This document shows positions 11,946-23,494 of a stretch of 64,000 nt of DNA, in pieces. The notes under the pieces were generated by a model that had not been told where the DNA came from, searched no databases, and saw nothing but the letters and a program-made list of their open reading frames with translations. The position numbers and the translations under genes are program-made. The stretch is from Tetmemena sp. SeJ-2015 (Eukaryota > Ciliophora > Spirotrichea > Sporadotrichida > Oxytrichidae): assembly GCA_027382625.1 (NCBI GenBank), contig JAJKFJ010022618.1, positions 1 through 64,000 of the forward strand, in the 5' to 3' direction. The first letter of the stretch is position 1; the number at the start of each line of letters is the position of its first letter.

Positions 11946-12312
11946 TCATTAAAAAGATTTTTCAATTTATTCTCTTATGAGTTTAGATCTCTAGAGTAGT
12001 TCATTCATGTCCTTTGTGCCAGAATGTTCTCTGTGGCCTTCAATAACTTTCTTTATTAAAATCTCCCATGTTTCATTGAGGATTCTACATTCAATGTCAC
12101 TTGAGTGACTCTCTTTATTTTTGGTTAGAATCTCTTCAAGCTTCTTAATTCTCTCGACTCTCGTTAAAATTCCATCCTCTACGAACTTGTCAAATTAGTC
12201 AAGACAAGAAATTAAAATTCCCTTGCTGGGTTGTTTGTATAATTCTTTTGCTCCTTCAAATGGTGACTTCAACATAGTAATCATTCTTTAAACCTCTTGT
12301 GAAAACTAAGCT
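11946..12312 (-). pseudogene. Type B copy 1 of five, N-terminal half lost in degenerate sequence
   Basis: The C-terminal 120 or so residues of a type B protein are open to TGA 11946-11948 with the usual ending KLIREQIEKSFQ. Two extra codons (Thr-Trp) interrupt the N-E-I-L-I-K-K motif. At about 12,312 similarity dissolves into homopolymer-rich sequence. Fragments there (12,370-12,470) still resemble the expected upstream coding sequence in order, so the gene probably continues under bad base calls. Confidence 0.65.
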
Positions 12313-13260
12313 AAAACAATTTTAAAAAAGGGGAAATTCTTAAAAAAATTAGATTAATTTTAAGTCGAAGGCCGTGAAATTTAAAATTCTTTTGCCTTTT
12401 AATTGGGGTTTTTTGGATTTTTTTCTTTTTTAAAAAAATTAATTTTTCTGAATTGGTTGTCAAATTTTTTTTATTTTTTTGGGGTTTTAAGTTTTCTTAT
12501 ACTTTTTTTAAAAATCCAAAAACAAATATAATTTCATTTTGAAATTCGAGGAAGTTTTTAATTTGGTCCCTTACAATTTGAAAAATTGAAAAAAAGAGGA
12601 GTTTAAGAAAAATTTTACAAAAAGAAGCCCTAATTTAAAAATTTTAAAATTTTGTAATTTGAAAAAAATTTTTTTTTGTAATTTAAAATTTTTTAAATTT
12701 GGGAATTTAAATTTAAGCCCCTTTTTTTTTAAAAAAAAAAGGTTCTAATATTTTATTTACAAATTATTATAATAAATTGATTTTATTTCCAGAAATAAAA
12801 TCAAGATTTATTTGAAAAGTTATTTTGAATTTCATTTTTAAGAATAATATTTTATCAGTTAAATAAAAGAAAAACAAATTTAGAAGATATAAATTAATCA
12901 ACCACGAAAATATCATTACTATTATTTGTTAAAATGTTAGAAAATATGTAAAGTTGTGGTAAATTAAAAATAAAGCTTTAATTTTATATTATAAAATGAA
13001 GATAAACTTATATTCTTTTAAATTAATTTAAAAAAAAAGGTTTAAATTAAAAAGGCAGCTTAAAAACCAAACCCAAATTAAAAATCAATTTTTTAACTTT
13101 TAAAATTTTTAAAAATGACAATTTTTTCCCCCAAAATTCCCTTTTTTTTTTATTCCGTTTTTTATTTAAAAATATCCTTTTTTATGGGTTTGAAAATTTG
13201 AAGCAGAATGATAAAAAAAGGAAAAAAAGAAACCCAGCAGAGGTAGGAAAATTTTAATGC
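12313..13260. other. Degenerate sequence, probably covering the rest of type B copy 1
   Basis: Dominated by A/T runs with isolated G and C runs. The pattern GCCTT, then a TTGG...TTTGGATTT block, follows the order seen in intact type B genes. I cannot define a gene boundary. Confidence 0.5.
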
Positions 13261-13876
13261 TAGTGGTTGCCCACTTGAAATGAAATATCTCTACCAAAAC
13301 AAGCCCTCTTACATAGGATGATAACTGTTTCTTTAATTCAGTATGATAAGTGCTGTTTTAAGAAATTGATTATTATTTACATTCCTAAAATTTTACTTTT
13401 ACTTTACTTTACTATGATTCTGAAAATAACCAATTTCTAAGCTCCAACAATATATAATCGAGACACTCAAGCAAGAAACTAAAGATGAAATAAGAACTTT
13501 GCATCTTATTAATGATGGTCCCTATTCATTTCATTCTTTCGTAAAAATTGTATCCACAAATAATTAGTTCTCAAATAAAATCAATTTAATTATTTTTTAC
13601 CCAAAAACTTGACTAAATTATTCAAATTAAAATGAAGAAATTTAAAATTAATAGAAACAGAAATTCAATCATAAACAATTAATTACATCTCTCTTTAATA
13701 TTTTCAATTTTAATGTAATTACAAAAAATCAAACAACTTCTTTATTATCATAATCAATAATTTAAAGACCTATTATTGACACTTATAAAGGAATTATATC
13801 GAAAGAATTTAATTGAGTCTTTATAGAACAAAGAAAGTTATCTATTTATATAACCTTTTATCGTAGAAACATTATA
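13261..13876. repeat. Type A downstream spacer, unit 1
   Basis: Shares recognisable stretches (including the 'agaaacagaaatt-aatcata' block and 'ttttcaattttaatg') with 18,930-19,620 and 27,530-27,960, each lying just beyond a type A stop codon. It shows that duplication units included spacer as well as genes. Confidence 0.6.
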
Positions 13877-13989
13877 ATAATATTGGCAAGAAAAATTTTT
13901 TTCAAATAATTTAAAGATTTAAAAAATAATAATTTACTTTTCTTTATTATATATCTTTTTTTAAAAAAATATTAAAATTCACTAAAAAA
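13877..13989. repeat. 113-base direct repeat, left copy
   Basis: Nearly identical to 14,825-14,938 (starts ataatattggcaag, ends attcactaaa). The two copies flank the palindrome. Too long for a usual target-site duplication. Confidence 0.8.
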
Positions 13990-13990
13990 A

Positions 13991-14280
13991 AGGTTTTTAA
14001 AATTTAAAGATCTGACTTTCTGACCATAGTAAAGATACGTAGAGTTTGGTTCTGACTTTCTGACCAAGTGAAAGATTAGAGAGAGTTGAGCCCCATCTTC
14101 CCATGTATACTTTCAAAATCCATGATACTTGTCTTCTTTCCATTCTCCTTCATAGACATCTCCATCTGCGTGAATACCTAGCACTGGTCCCAGTAGTAGC
14201 CGATGTCTGTGCCCAAGGTGTGCCCCATGGTCAGCCGGGAGGTACCCCCCGCAGGGGGGGTTCGAACCCCTCAGGTGACC
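13991..14280 (+). repeat. Left arm of a GC-rich palindrome
   Basis: Inverted copy of 14,414-14,700 with only a few differences. Much richer in GC than anything around it. Read on the minus strand it holds the MORN-repeat fragment described at the right arm. Confidence 0.85.
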
Positions 14281-14413
14281 TCCCCTACCCGTCCCTCACT
14301 GTCACGGCAGTACTTCACAGTCTCTTCTTGCTCTGATCCCTAACACTGTTCCTCTACCTTTCCACTAGGGCCTCTTCACATGACACACCGGTACACACAG
14401 ACACACCGCCTCC

Positions 14414-14700
14414 GGTCACCTGAGGGGTTCGAACCCCCCCTGCGGGGGGTACCTCCCGGCTGACCATGGGGCACACCTTGGGCACAGACATCGGCTACTA
14501 CTGGGACCAGTGCTAGATATTCACGCAGATGGAGATGTCTATGAAGGAGAATGGAAAGAAGACAAGTATCATGGATTTTGAAAGTATACATGGGAAGATG
14601 GGGCTCAACTCTCTCTAATCTTTCACTTGGTCAGAAAGTCAGAACCAAACTCTACGTATCTTTACTATGGTCAGAAAGTCAGATCTTTAATTTTAAAACC
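14414..14700 (+). repeat. Right arm of a GC-rich palindrome
   Basis: Reverse complement of 13,991-14,280; the 133-base spacer between the arms is also GC-rich. It contains a short tandem repeat of GGTCAGAAAGTCAG (around 14,630 and 14,669). Confidence 0.85.
14515..14591 (+). pseudogene. MORN-repeat gene fragment in the palindrome
   Basis: Plus-strand translation gives DGDVYEGEWKEDKYHGF, then TGA, then KYTWEDG. This is the MORN consensus with a TGA where the repeat normally has Gly (GGA). The same fragment occurs inverted in the left arm. MORN proteins are typically membrane-associated scaffold or kinase regions; here only about one and a half repeats survive. Unrelated to the array family. 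Confidence 0.7.
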
Positions 14701-14824
14701 TAATCAGTTACACTCTAATACTCTAATTTCTAACTCTTATATATTTAATTCAGGCGGGGGGTATTTAACGTACTCCAACGAATTGATTACTTTATTTCTA
14801 ATTTTAAAAATCAATTCTAAATTT

Positions 14825-14938
14825 ATAATATTGGCAAGAAAAATTTATTTTCAAATAATTTAAAGATTTAAAAAATAATTATTTACTTTTCTTTTATTAT
14901 ATATCTTTTTAATAAAAAAAAATTAAAATTCACTAAAA
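14825..14938. repeat. 113-base direct repeat, right copy
   Basis: Partner of 13,877-13,989. Runs straight into the downstream spacer of type A copy 2. Confidence 0.8.
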
Positions 14939-14992
14939 ACAATTGAAATGAAAACTTATTTACATTTAAGCTCTTAAAGAATTAAGGAAAAA

Positions 14993-15781
14993 TCAATTGA
15001 TACTCTTTTCAATCTGCTCTCTGATAAGTTTGGATCTCTGCTAAAGTTCTTTCTTGTCCTAAATACCTGATTCAACTCCATGTTCTTCAATAATCTTTCT
15101 AATTAACACCTCATTGAGGATTCCACTTTCAATGTCATTTAAGAAAATTTCTTTGAGTTTGTTCTATACTGCCTCTAACTTTTTAAATCTCTCCTCACTG
15201 ACTTGAATGTCTGACTCCACAAACTTGTCAAATTTGTTAAGGCACGAAATAAGAATATTCTTGCAAGATTAGTTGTAGATAGTTGGCACTGCTTCGAATG
15301 GAGACTTGAGCCTTTTAGTAAGTTCTTGAGCTTCATTAGTTTTGAAAGTCTCTTTGATCCAAACTTCTTCGAACCTCTCTGAGAGACTCTTAAATACAGT
15401 AAGATGCTCTACAACGAGAGGCATGTTCATTTTCTTTGCGAATTCTGCAAGATCCTCTTACTCTTTGAGTTGAGCCTTTAGAGTTTGAAGATCCTTATTT
15501 AGTTGAGTTTTGGTTAGGTTGAGTTGCTCCACTTCCTTTTTGAGAACTTCTTTTTCTTTGTTGGCAGTTATATTCTTTGTGTGGCAGTCAAAGCATAAGA
15601 ATTCGACGTTCTGTTTGTATTAGATGAGTTTAGGTGCAGACCAGAGGTCAAGATTCGTCAACGTGCTGTCATAGTGCGTGCTTAAGTAAATGTTAATTGA
15701 GTTTAGTTTAATTGCGCACTTCGCACAATTATGATCCTCTCGTAAGTAGATGTTGTCAAAGGTGGTCATTATGCTTTGCAT
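14993..15781 (-). CDS. Type A copy 2, intact
   Basis: 262 residues, ATG at 15781 (MQSIMTTFDNIYL) to TGA 14993-14995. Cys19/22 (CAKC) and Cys63/66 (CFDC) with the NLDLWSAPKL motif between them. A coiled coil spans about residues 72-115, the helix VFKSLSERFEEVW is near 128, a Lys/Glu-rich region with DKFVESDI and DIESGILNE follows, and the tail is ELQQRSKLIREQIEKSIN. No signal peptide or membrane segment. The reference copy for type A. Function unknown; probably a small zinc-binding coiled-coil protein that may oligomerise (inference). Confidence 0.88.
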
Positions 15782-16495
15782 TATTATTATTTTAATTATA
15801 AATTAAATATATATAATTCCTATGATTAATTTTAACTAAAAAGTCATAGATTTGATTCTGAATATTTAACAAATAAATTTAGTCACAATATTAAACTTTA
15901 ATTTATCATATAATTTATTTCTTAATCATTATTTCATATATAACTATATATCTCTACTATAATAAATGAAAAAGAATTATCACTCTATATCATATAATCA
16001 ATAGTTTGAATGGTTTAAATGATCCCTTCTACTTCATTTTAAAAAATAAATTATTATTTTTAATTGACTTAAAATATTTTAATTCCTTAAAAAATTCTCT
16101 GATATTTCTCTTCTTCTAGTTTATTTAATTTCCTCATAAATAAATAATTGTAATTTTATAAAAATCCTTGATAGCACTTTATCTTTTTATTAAGTTTAAT
16201 TTTGCTTTACTATCTATGCTAAAGAATAAATAATGATATTTTCAAAACAAGTGATTGTTAAATATTGTATTGCAAGCTACTTTTAGTATATAATTTTAAT
16301 AAAAGTACATCATTAATAATTTAAAATTTCTAAAATAATTAAATTAGGAGTCAATTTATATAAAATCTTTTTACACAAATAAATTAAAAATAATATGAAT
16401 TAATTATTTTAATTAAACTTTCTAAAAAATATAAATAAATTATTTATATTAATAATAAGATTATAAGAAAATAATAATTTCATTAAAAAGATTTT
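15782..16495. other. A/B intra-doublet spacer
   Basis: AT-rich, nothing coding. A gaatattt half-match to the upstream motif lies at about 15,857, roughly 75 bases before the type A start. Confidence 0.5.
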
Positions 16496-17272
16496 TCAAT
16501 TTACTTCTCTGATTAGTTTAGATCTTTCTAGTAGTTCCTTCATGTCCTCTGTGCCGGAGTCTTCTCTGTTACCTTCAATAACTTTCTTTATTAAAATTTC
16601 ATTGAGGATTCCACATTCAATGTCGCTTTAAAAACTCTCTTTTATTATGGACTGCATCTCTTCAAGCTTCTTTTTTCTCTAGACTCTCGTTTCAATTCCT
16701 TACTCTACAAACTTGTCAAATTAGTCAAGACAAGAAATTAAAACTCCCTTGCTGGGTTCTTTGTAGAGTTCTTTTTCTCCTTCAAATGGTGACTTCAACA
16801 TAGTAATCATCTCTTGAACCTCTTGTGAAATCTAAGTCTCCGAGTTCCACACTTCTTCAAATCTCTAAGCGAGATTCTTAAAGACAGTGAGATGCTCCAC
16901 TATGAGAGTTTGATTCGTTGCCTTTGCGAACTCTAAAAGCTTCTATTGCTGTTTGAGTTGATCTTTGGCAGTTTGGATTTCTTTTTCAAGTTGAGTTTTG
17001 GTGAGTGAGAGTTCATCGGCTTCCTTTTTGATAACTTCCTTTCCCTAACGGGTGATCGCATCGCTCTTGGTGTAGCAGTCTGAGCACAGGTATTGAATTT
17101 ATTGGTTGAATTGCAGGAGTGAAGCCTTGGACCACAGATCAAGATGGTTCAAAGGGGAGTAGAAATAGGAGGCTAAGAAAATGTTGATTTTGCTGAGTTT
17201 GACAGCACATTTAGCACAAAACTGATCTCCAACTAATTAAATATTGTCAAAGGTGCAAGTTAGGGCCTGCAT
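16496..17272 (-). CDS. Type B copy 2, intact with altered C-terminus
   Basis: 258 residues, ATG at 17272 (MQALTCTFDN) to TGA 16496-16498. Cys19/22 (CAKC) and Cys63/66 (CSDC). Differs from type A in the helix 'EVQEMITMLKSPFEGE' and the DSGTEDMKELLER tail. One extra G just before the end shifts the last codons, so the protein stops at LIREVN instead of LIREQIEKSFQ as in the other type B copies. Pairs with type A copy 2 as one doublet. Confidence 0.87.
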
Positions 17273-17353
17273 TTCTACTATAGTTTTGTATTTAGTAAAT
17301 TATTTATTATTAGAGGAGTTTTATTTTAATTTATTAGACAAAAGGGGCTTATT

Positions 17354-17361
17354 GAATATTC
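17354..17361. promoter_or_regulatory. Upstream GAATATTC palindrome
   Basis: TTGAATATTCAA, 82 bases upstream of the ATG at 17272. Part of a motif shared by many array genes; promoter role inferred. Confidence 0.5.
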
Positions 17362-17639
17362 AAGGCCCGTTTAACTTGGTTGAAATATTTTATACCATTA
17401 ATTATAAAAATAATACATTAATTCTCTAAAATAATATCAATTTATTTGAATAGATATTTGAATTTCATTTTTAAGAATAATATTTTTTTTACTTTTATAA
17501 AAAAGAAGATAAATTTGAAGTATGTAAAATTATTAATTTAAGGAACAATGATTGCAAAAAATAAAAATTATAGCAATTATAGGATGATTACGAATGCATA
17601 ATAGTCGAAAGTTAAAACATAAAATAAATTATTTTATCG

Positions 17640-18760
17640 TGTAATCTTTGCGTGGCAGTTTAAAATTCGCTCTATTTTTATTTGTGCTTTAATTATTCCG
17701 CTTTGCTTAATTCCAAAATAAAATATAATTAGCAAAGAATAGACTTTTCAATGCAAAACAGACAATAAAGTTAGCCTCTGCTCTTCTGCAGCTCTCAAAG
17801 TCGCTCCTTACTAATCTGCAATACTCTCAAATATAAGTAACCCATCAGCAATAATGTTTCAACAACATAAGTAGAGCTCATATGCATTCTGCCATAATAA
17901 ATTCCAAGAATTAAAGCATTCCCTTTGCAGATAACTTACGACCTATAATATTATGATCAGACTCAATAATAGCTTTAAAGTAATTATACGCAACATCTAT
18001 TAGCTCCTAAAATATCTATTTATTAATAAGTGACAAATCAAATTCATTCTCTGTTAAGTTTTCACTATTTAAAACAATTGTATAGAGTTTTCATGCGATG
18101 CTTGATTTGGAAGAGAATGTCTCATGGCTATTTTACTATGAATCAAGATAGATCTAAATGAGAAGCATCAAGGCTTACATTGGATAAAGTTTATTAAAAT
18201 CAGCAACGATGCTGAGTTCATCAACAATTATCTTATGCCAAATAATTCCAGCCTGTGGATTAGCCACTTATCATCGTATATCATAAGAAGGGTCAGATTT
18301 AGTAAATTTTTATTGCTAATTTCACTCTGAATCTAGGTATTTTAGCATGATGAATTTTACTAATCTTTGAGAGGCAAGTTTCTTGTTGAAAATGACACTT
18401 TTGTGGCAATTTAATTAAAATATGAGGCTTAAAACTAGAAAATTAGTAAGAAGATGCTTTTTGTAATGAGGGATCTTAAATCTATTTCTTCTAAAATCGT
18501 AAGCTTCCATGCACATCTAATTATTTATATATGAAGGACTATAAACTTAATAAGAAATATCATCATACTTAGCAGTATAAACTCCAAAGTCAAAGACTAC
18601 AGAGCAGATAATAGTTAATCTAGACCTTAATAATTTGAATGAAAAAATTTCAAATTAAACTTCCACACATCAGAGCTACTATCGACCAGTATATGATAGC
18701 TTTCATTTTACGTTTTACCCATCGAAGATCATTTATTCGTATTCCTCCTATAATTTAAGA
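17640..18760 (-). pseudogene. Gene F, decayed copy 1 (not an array member)
   Basis: Minus-strand segments stay open for long stretches when TAA/TAG are Gln: KFTKSDPSYDIR, then NPQAGIIWHKIIVDEL, LSIVADFNKLYP, an ENEFDLSL segment, YFKAIIESDHNIIG and FLEFIMAECI, followed by a further segment NIIADGLLIFESIADQQ at 17,750-17,860. Several TGAs and frame changes separate them. A second copy at 24.6-25.7 kb conserves the same residues, showing real coding ancestry. Helical, no motif that I can name. Confidence 0.6.
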
Positions 18761-18929
18761 TTATATGAAAATTAAAATGATGAATGCTTAAATATTTTTT
18801 TATAATGAAAATAATCTTAAATTCTCTTAAATTAGTTTCATTTTATATGAAATACTTTAAAATAAGACTTTGAGTCTTTAATCTTTTAACTTATTTATAA
18901 TTTGATGCAATTTGAAGTATACAAAAAAT

Positions 18930-19620
18930 CCCTTTTCAAGTTATTTTTTCTGGAATTGGCTCAGATAAATTTATAATTCTGAAAATATCCCATCTCTAAA
19001 TTTATAATGATACTAATCAAGACAAATCAAGAAATCAACTTACACTAAAGTTGAAATTAGTTTATTGCACCTTTTAAAACAAGTAGTTGGTAAAAAGATT
19101 TATGCGACTTTTAAAAGTGAAGATCCCTATTCAGTTCATTTAATCATTAAATTGAGATCCAAAAATAATGATTGATCAATTAAATTATTTATACTCAAAA
19201 ATATCTACTAAATTAATAAATTCTAATAAATTTAATTTTTATAGAAACAGAAATTTAATCATAAGCGATTAATTGCATCTCTCATAAATATTTTCAATTT
19301 TAATGTCTTTACACAACAAAATAGCAACTTATTTAATATCATCACAATTAATCAAGAACTCTTATTAAAATTTAGAGAAAAAAATATCGAATGAATTTAA
19401 TTAAGTTTTTTTTAGTACAAATAAAATTATAAATTTTTTTATTAAAATTATTCATAAAATCATTATAAAAACGTTTTCAAGGAAAATAGAGAATAAAATT
19501 ATTATAAGACTTGAAATTTAAATTATGCTTTTATTTTATAAAATAATTCTTAAATATAGCATTTAAATTCATTAAAATTTTTTCAAATAAATAAAAACAT
19601 ATTAAATTTGAAAACTCTTA
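18930..19620. repeat. Type A downstream spacer, unit 2
   Basis: Similar over most of its length to 13,261-13,990 and 27,530-27,960, again just beyond a type A stop. No coding content recognised. Confidence 0.6.
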
Positions 19621-19636
19621 AAGAATTAAAGTAAAA

Positions 19637-20425
19637 TCAATTTACACTCTTCTCAATCTGTTCTCTGATAAGTTTAGATCTCTGTTAAAGTTCCTTTTTG
19701 TCCTATATGCCTGATTCAACTCCATGCTCCTCAATTATCTACTTTATTAACAAATCGTTGAGGATTCCACTTTCAATATCGCTCAAGAAAGTTTCTTTGA
19801 GTTTGTTCTATACTGCCTCTAACTTTTTGTATCTCTCCTCATTGACTTGAATGTCTGACTCTACAAACTTGTCAAATTTGTCAAGGCACTAATTTAGAAT
19901 ATTTTTGCTCATTTTGTTAAAGATATTTGGTTCTCCTTCTAATGGAGACTTGAGCTTTGTTGCGAGTTATTGAGCTTCACTGGTTTTGTGAGCTTCCTTG
20001 CTCCACACTTCCTCAAATCTTTCAGAGAGATTGTTAAATACCGTAGTATGTTCCAAAATGAGAGGAAGGCTCATTTTCTTTGCGAATGCAGCAAGATCTT
20101 CCTACTCTTTGAGTTGAGCCTTTATTGTTTGGAGCTCCTTTTCAAGTTGAGTTTTGTTGAGATTGAGTTCCTCCAATTGCTTTCTGATAGCAACTCTTGC
20201 TTAATAATTTTAAATGTCCTTTATTTTGCAGTCAGTACAGATGAACTATATCTTCTGCTTGAATTAAATAAGTTTAGGGGAAGACCATATATCGAGCTGT
20301 TTCAATGTGTCTTCTTCTTTTGAGACAATATTAATATTAATTTTATTGAGTTTGACTTTGCATTAGTTGCATACCTGCTCTTCTCTTAAGTAGATGTTTT
20401 CTAATGTGGTTGTTATGCTTTGCAT
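19637..20425 (-). CDS. Type A copy 3, intact
   Basis: 262 residues, ATG at 20425 (MQSITTTLENIYL) to TGA 19637-19639. First pair is CNQC and second CTDC, with the LDIWSSPKLIQ motif between. Gln is encoded by TAA, TAG, CAA and CAG. Same length as type A copy 2 and colinear with it. Closest relative is the degraded copy 5 at 28 kb, with which it shares the VEHT/ILEHTTVFNNLSERF region and the LEGEPN motif. Confidence 0.88.
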
Positions 20426-20496
20426 TCTGATTAAATTTGTATTAATTATATATTATAAGAATCAAACCTTTATTAAATATTCTTTGCGGGGATATT

Positions 20497-20504
20497 GAAT
20501 ATTC
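20497..20504. promoter_or_regulatory. Upstream GAATATTC palindrome
   Basis: Lies 72 bases upstream of the ATG at 20425, in the context ATTGAATATTCAATT. Confidence 0.5.
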
Positions 20505-21232
20505 AATTATTTGAATTAGAGCCACAAAATTAAAATTAAATTAATTATTTAATACCTTTAAACTTGTGTGAAAAAATTGTGAGTTATTCCTTTATTTCAC
20601 TAATTTATCCTGGGATAATAGCATAGTTTCCTTGCAACATAATTATCCTCAAAGGTTTTAATTATTTCTGATAATTCAAAAATTAAAATTAAAATTAAAA
20701 AAATGAATTTTATAATTCAATTATTTATTTCTTTTAGAGAAATGTTAGAGCAAAATAATTAAAATTAATTTAATCATAAGAATTTTATTGAAAATTGTAT
20801 TAAGTAAAAAAGATCTCTTAAAAGATAAAAAGTTCTAATAATCTTCCCATTTAAAATGCTAATAAAATGCACTTCTACATAATTTTAAATACAATAAAAT
20901 TGACTTTGTTAATTTGAATTTTCAGATCATTTATTTAAATTAGTAAATAAATTAGCCAAACCTATTTATTAGTTTTGCTTTCGAATCTATATAAATTCAT
21001 TTAATAAATAATGATAACTACATTTCATACGAGTATTAAACAAGGAACAAATTTTAGTTATCAAATAATTTAAACATAAATAAAATAATTAGCCATTATT
21101 CGATAAATATACTTTACAGACTAATAATAAAATATAAAGAATAAAAAACAATGAAGCTTATTTTTATTTTTTGAATTTAAATTTAAATAATTAATTTTTA
21201 TAATTAAAAGAATTATGAGAAAAATAAAAATT
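20505..21232. other. A/B intra-doublet spacer
   Basis: AT-rich; no gene recognised. Confidence 0.5.
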
Positions 21233-22024
21233 TCACTAGAAGGATTTTTCAATTTATTCTCTTATGAGTTTAGATCTCTGGAGAAGTTCCTTCATGTCAT
21301 CTGTGCCAGAATCTTCTCTGTGACCTTCAATAACTTTTTTTATTAAAATCTCATTCAGGATTCCACTTTCAATGTCGCTTTAAAAACTCTCTTTGATTTT
21401 GGTTTGCATTTCCTCAAGCTTCTTTTGTTTTTCTACTCTAGCTTCAATTCCTTACTCTAAGAACTTATCAAATTAATCAAGACAATAAATAAAAATTTCC
21501 TTGCTGGGTTGTTTGTATAAATCAGTTGCTCCTTCAAATGGTGACTTCAAAATTGTAATGATCTCTTGAACCTCTTGTGAAATCTAAGTCTCCTAGTTCC
21601 ACACCTCTTCAAATCTCTCAGCGATATTCTTAAAAACAGTGAGGTGCTCTACAATCTGAGATTAATTCAATGAGTTTGCGAATGCAATAAGTTCTTGTTG
21701 CTCTTTGAGTTGAGTCTTGGCAGTTTGAATTTCCTTTTCAAGTTGAGATTTGTTGAGAATGAGATCGTCCACTTTCTTTTAGAGAACTTCCTTTCCCTAA
21801 TTGGCTTTTGAGCTTTTAGTGTGGCAGTCCGTGCACAAGAACTGAAACTCCTTGTTTGTACTGTAAATGAGTTTTGCTGAAGACCAGAGATCGAGATTGC
21901 TCAAAGAATCTGTGTGATAAGAAGTCAAATAAATGTCTAATTTATTGAGTTTGACTGAGCACTTTCCACAAAGCAGATCTGCCGGTAGTTGGAAATTGTC
22001 AAAGGTGCACATCACAGTTTTCAT
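21233..22024 (-). CDS. Type B copy 3, intact
   Basis: 263 residues, ATG at 22024 (MKTVMCTFDN) to TGA 21233-21235. Cys pairs CGKC and CTDC. Compared with type B copy 5 (30 kb), two small insertions near 21,870 shift the frame and restore it three codons later, changing LIQYKQEF to LIYSTNKEF without a stop. The C-terminus is the full LIREQIEKSFQ form. Internal TAG/TAA codons (for example after SSKAN) would end the protein early in the standard code. Confidence 0.88.
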
Positions 22025-22108
22025 TTTCTATAATAGTTTTGTTTTTTAATTATATTAATTATAAATTGTTAATTTTACTCTGAATTTATTTTACAGAATA
22101 GTGCTCTT

Positions 22109-22116
22109 GAATATTC
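22109..22116. promoter_or_regulatory. Upstream GAATATTC palindrome
   Basis: 85 bases upstream of the ATG at 22024, context TTGAATATTCAAAGC, identical in context to the motif at 30,458. Confidence 0.5.
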
Positions 22117-22199
22117 AAAGCTAATTTAATTAGATTGAATTTGAATATAATATTTATTATAATTAATTTTTACTTCTTATTTTAATAAATTTTTGTTGT

Positions 22200-22830
22200 A
22201 ATTTTAAATAACTTAACATTTATCAAATTAGCAACTGTTAATTTTAATGATCTTTTTTCATATATTTTGTAAAAATGATATTTGATTATTTCAAAAACAA
22301 GAAGATATTTACTAAGTAGCAAGATTACCTTGAATCAAAGAGGTTTTATCTCCAATCAAAATTGAGCAAGATCAACAGTTAATTATATTCAATATATTAA
22401 TTATTTTTAATGCCTTTTTTCATTACTATAAATAGAATTTCTAATGATCTGAATTAAAATATTCCAAATAATTCATTCTCTAGCTAATGATTATCTTTTA
22501 TAAGATAGTAGAGTTAGTAATAGCAATTAAAATATGAAGCACGCAGCACTAAGCTAAATGAAACTATAAGACTTTAGCTAACATATTTATGGAATTGAGA
22601 TAGGTATTGATATTTTAGAGATTTCAGTTTGAGATTAAATAAATAATAAAAGTCACCTACTTTAGAAACCAAGATTCTTCTACCTTGTCATCTTTTTCTC
22701 CCTTTTAAAATTATATTTTATCTTTCAAATTTAATTTCAAGCTTCATTCCACTTTATCAACTGAATTATTAGATTTTTCATCCTTGATATAATAAATAAG
22801 TTTAATAGTAATAATATATTGTCACATTAA
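22200..22830. repeat. Type B upstream spacer, unit 1
   Basis: Related to 27,050-27,480 and 30,545-31,270: all three share 'atattttgtaaaaatga' followed by a 'caaaaac-gaagatat' block and later 'aatttctaat'. Non-coding as far as I can see. Confidence 0.55.
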
Positions 22831-22839
22831 AAATGCTTA

Positions 22840-23155
22840 ACTTGAGAATTGGAAGCTTCTATAAATTTATTTTTTATCATTTCTTGCTATAAATACTCCA
22901 TGTTTAATTTAGAACTGTTTTTACTCATCTAGATTTTTAATTACTTATTTTTTAATTTCTTTGTAAATTTTTAAGAATTAATAAACCTGTGCAATGAAAT
23001 TTGCAGGTTGAATTGATCCAGAACTTTTCTTCTCTATTTTTTCAATGTTTTGCTTTGATCAATTTTTTAATATTGTTTAAGTTAGCTTGTATTTACTTGG
23101 CATTAATTACATTTTATTAAACAATCTTTATCTGCTGTTTGTAATAATTGCTCAT
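22840..23155 (-). pseudogene. N-terminal fragment of a family copy like that at 9 kb
   Basis: ATG at 23155 begins the Cys-rich N-terminal region seen at 9,268 (shared stretch around 'cattttattaaacaatctttatctgctg'), and coiled-coil-like codons follow, but the remainder of the gene is missing and the frame is broken. A relic between type B copy 3 and type A copy 4. Confidence 0.55.
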
Positions 23156-23494
23156 TTTTAAGATTTATTTATAATTATATAAGTTATAATTATTGTCACA
23201 TTTAAAAATTAATTATAAGAGGGGGAAGATATTAATTTCAAATTCAAATTATTGTTCCAAAAATAAGCAAATTTTCGATATAAAAAGATTTATATTTATT
23301 CAAACAAGAATAAACAAACTTTCATTTATATAGAAGATCTGCGTACTTAATCATTTTCAATTTTCCTTGTAAATAGATATTAATTGTCTTCTTAAATTTA
23401 ATATTAATTTTTTTATTTAAGTTAGCTATTTTCTAATTAAAAGATTAAAATTTAATTTATTTCACTTGAATCTTTTATATAATTAAAGCGAATA

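Noticed and set aside
12395..12495. GGGGTTTT-like strings that could be telomeric repeats
   Set aside because: Irregular and inside a degenerate homopolymer-rich stretch; no C4A4 periodicity, unlike 61,923-61,939.
14250..14285. GGTTCGAACCCC, like a tRNA T-arm
   Set aside because: No acceptor, D or anticodon stems fit around it; the match is part of a G/C-run hairpin.
14103..14591. Two identical short frames starting MYTFKIHD on opposite strands
   Set aside because: They are mirror images caused by the palindrome and run antisense to the MORN fragment.
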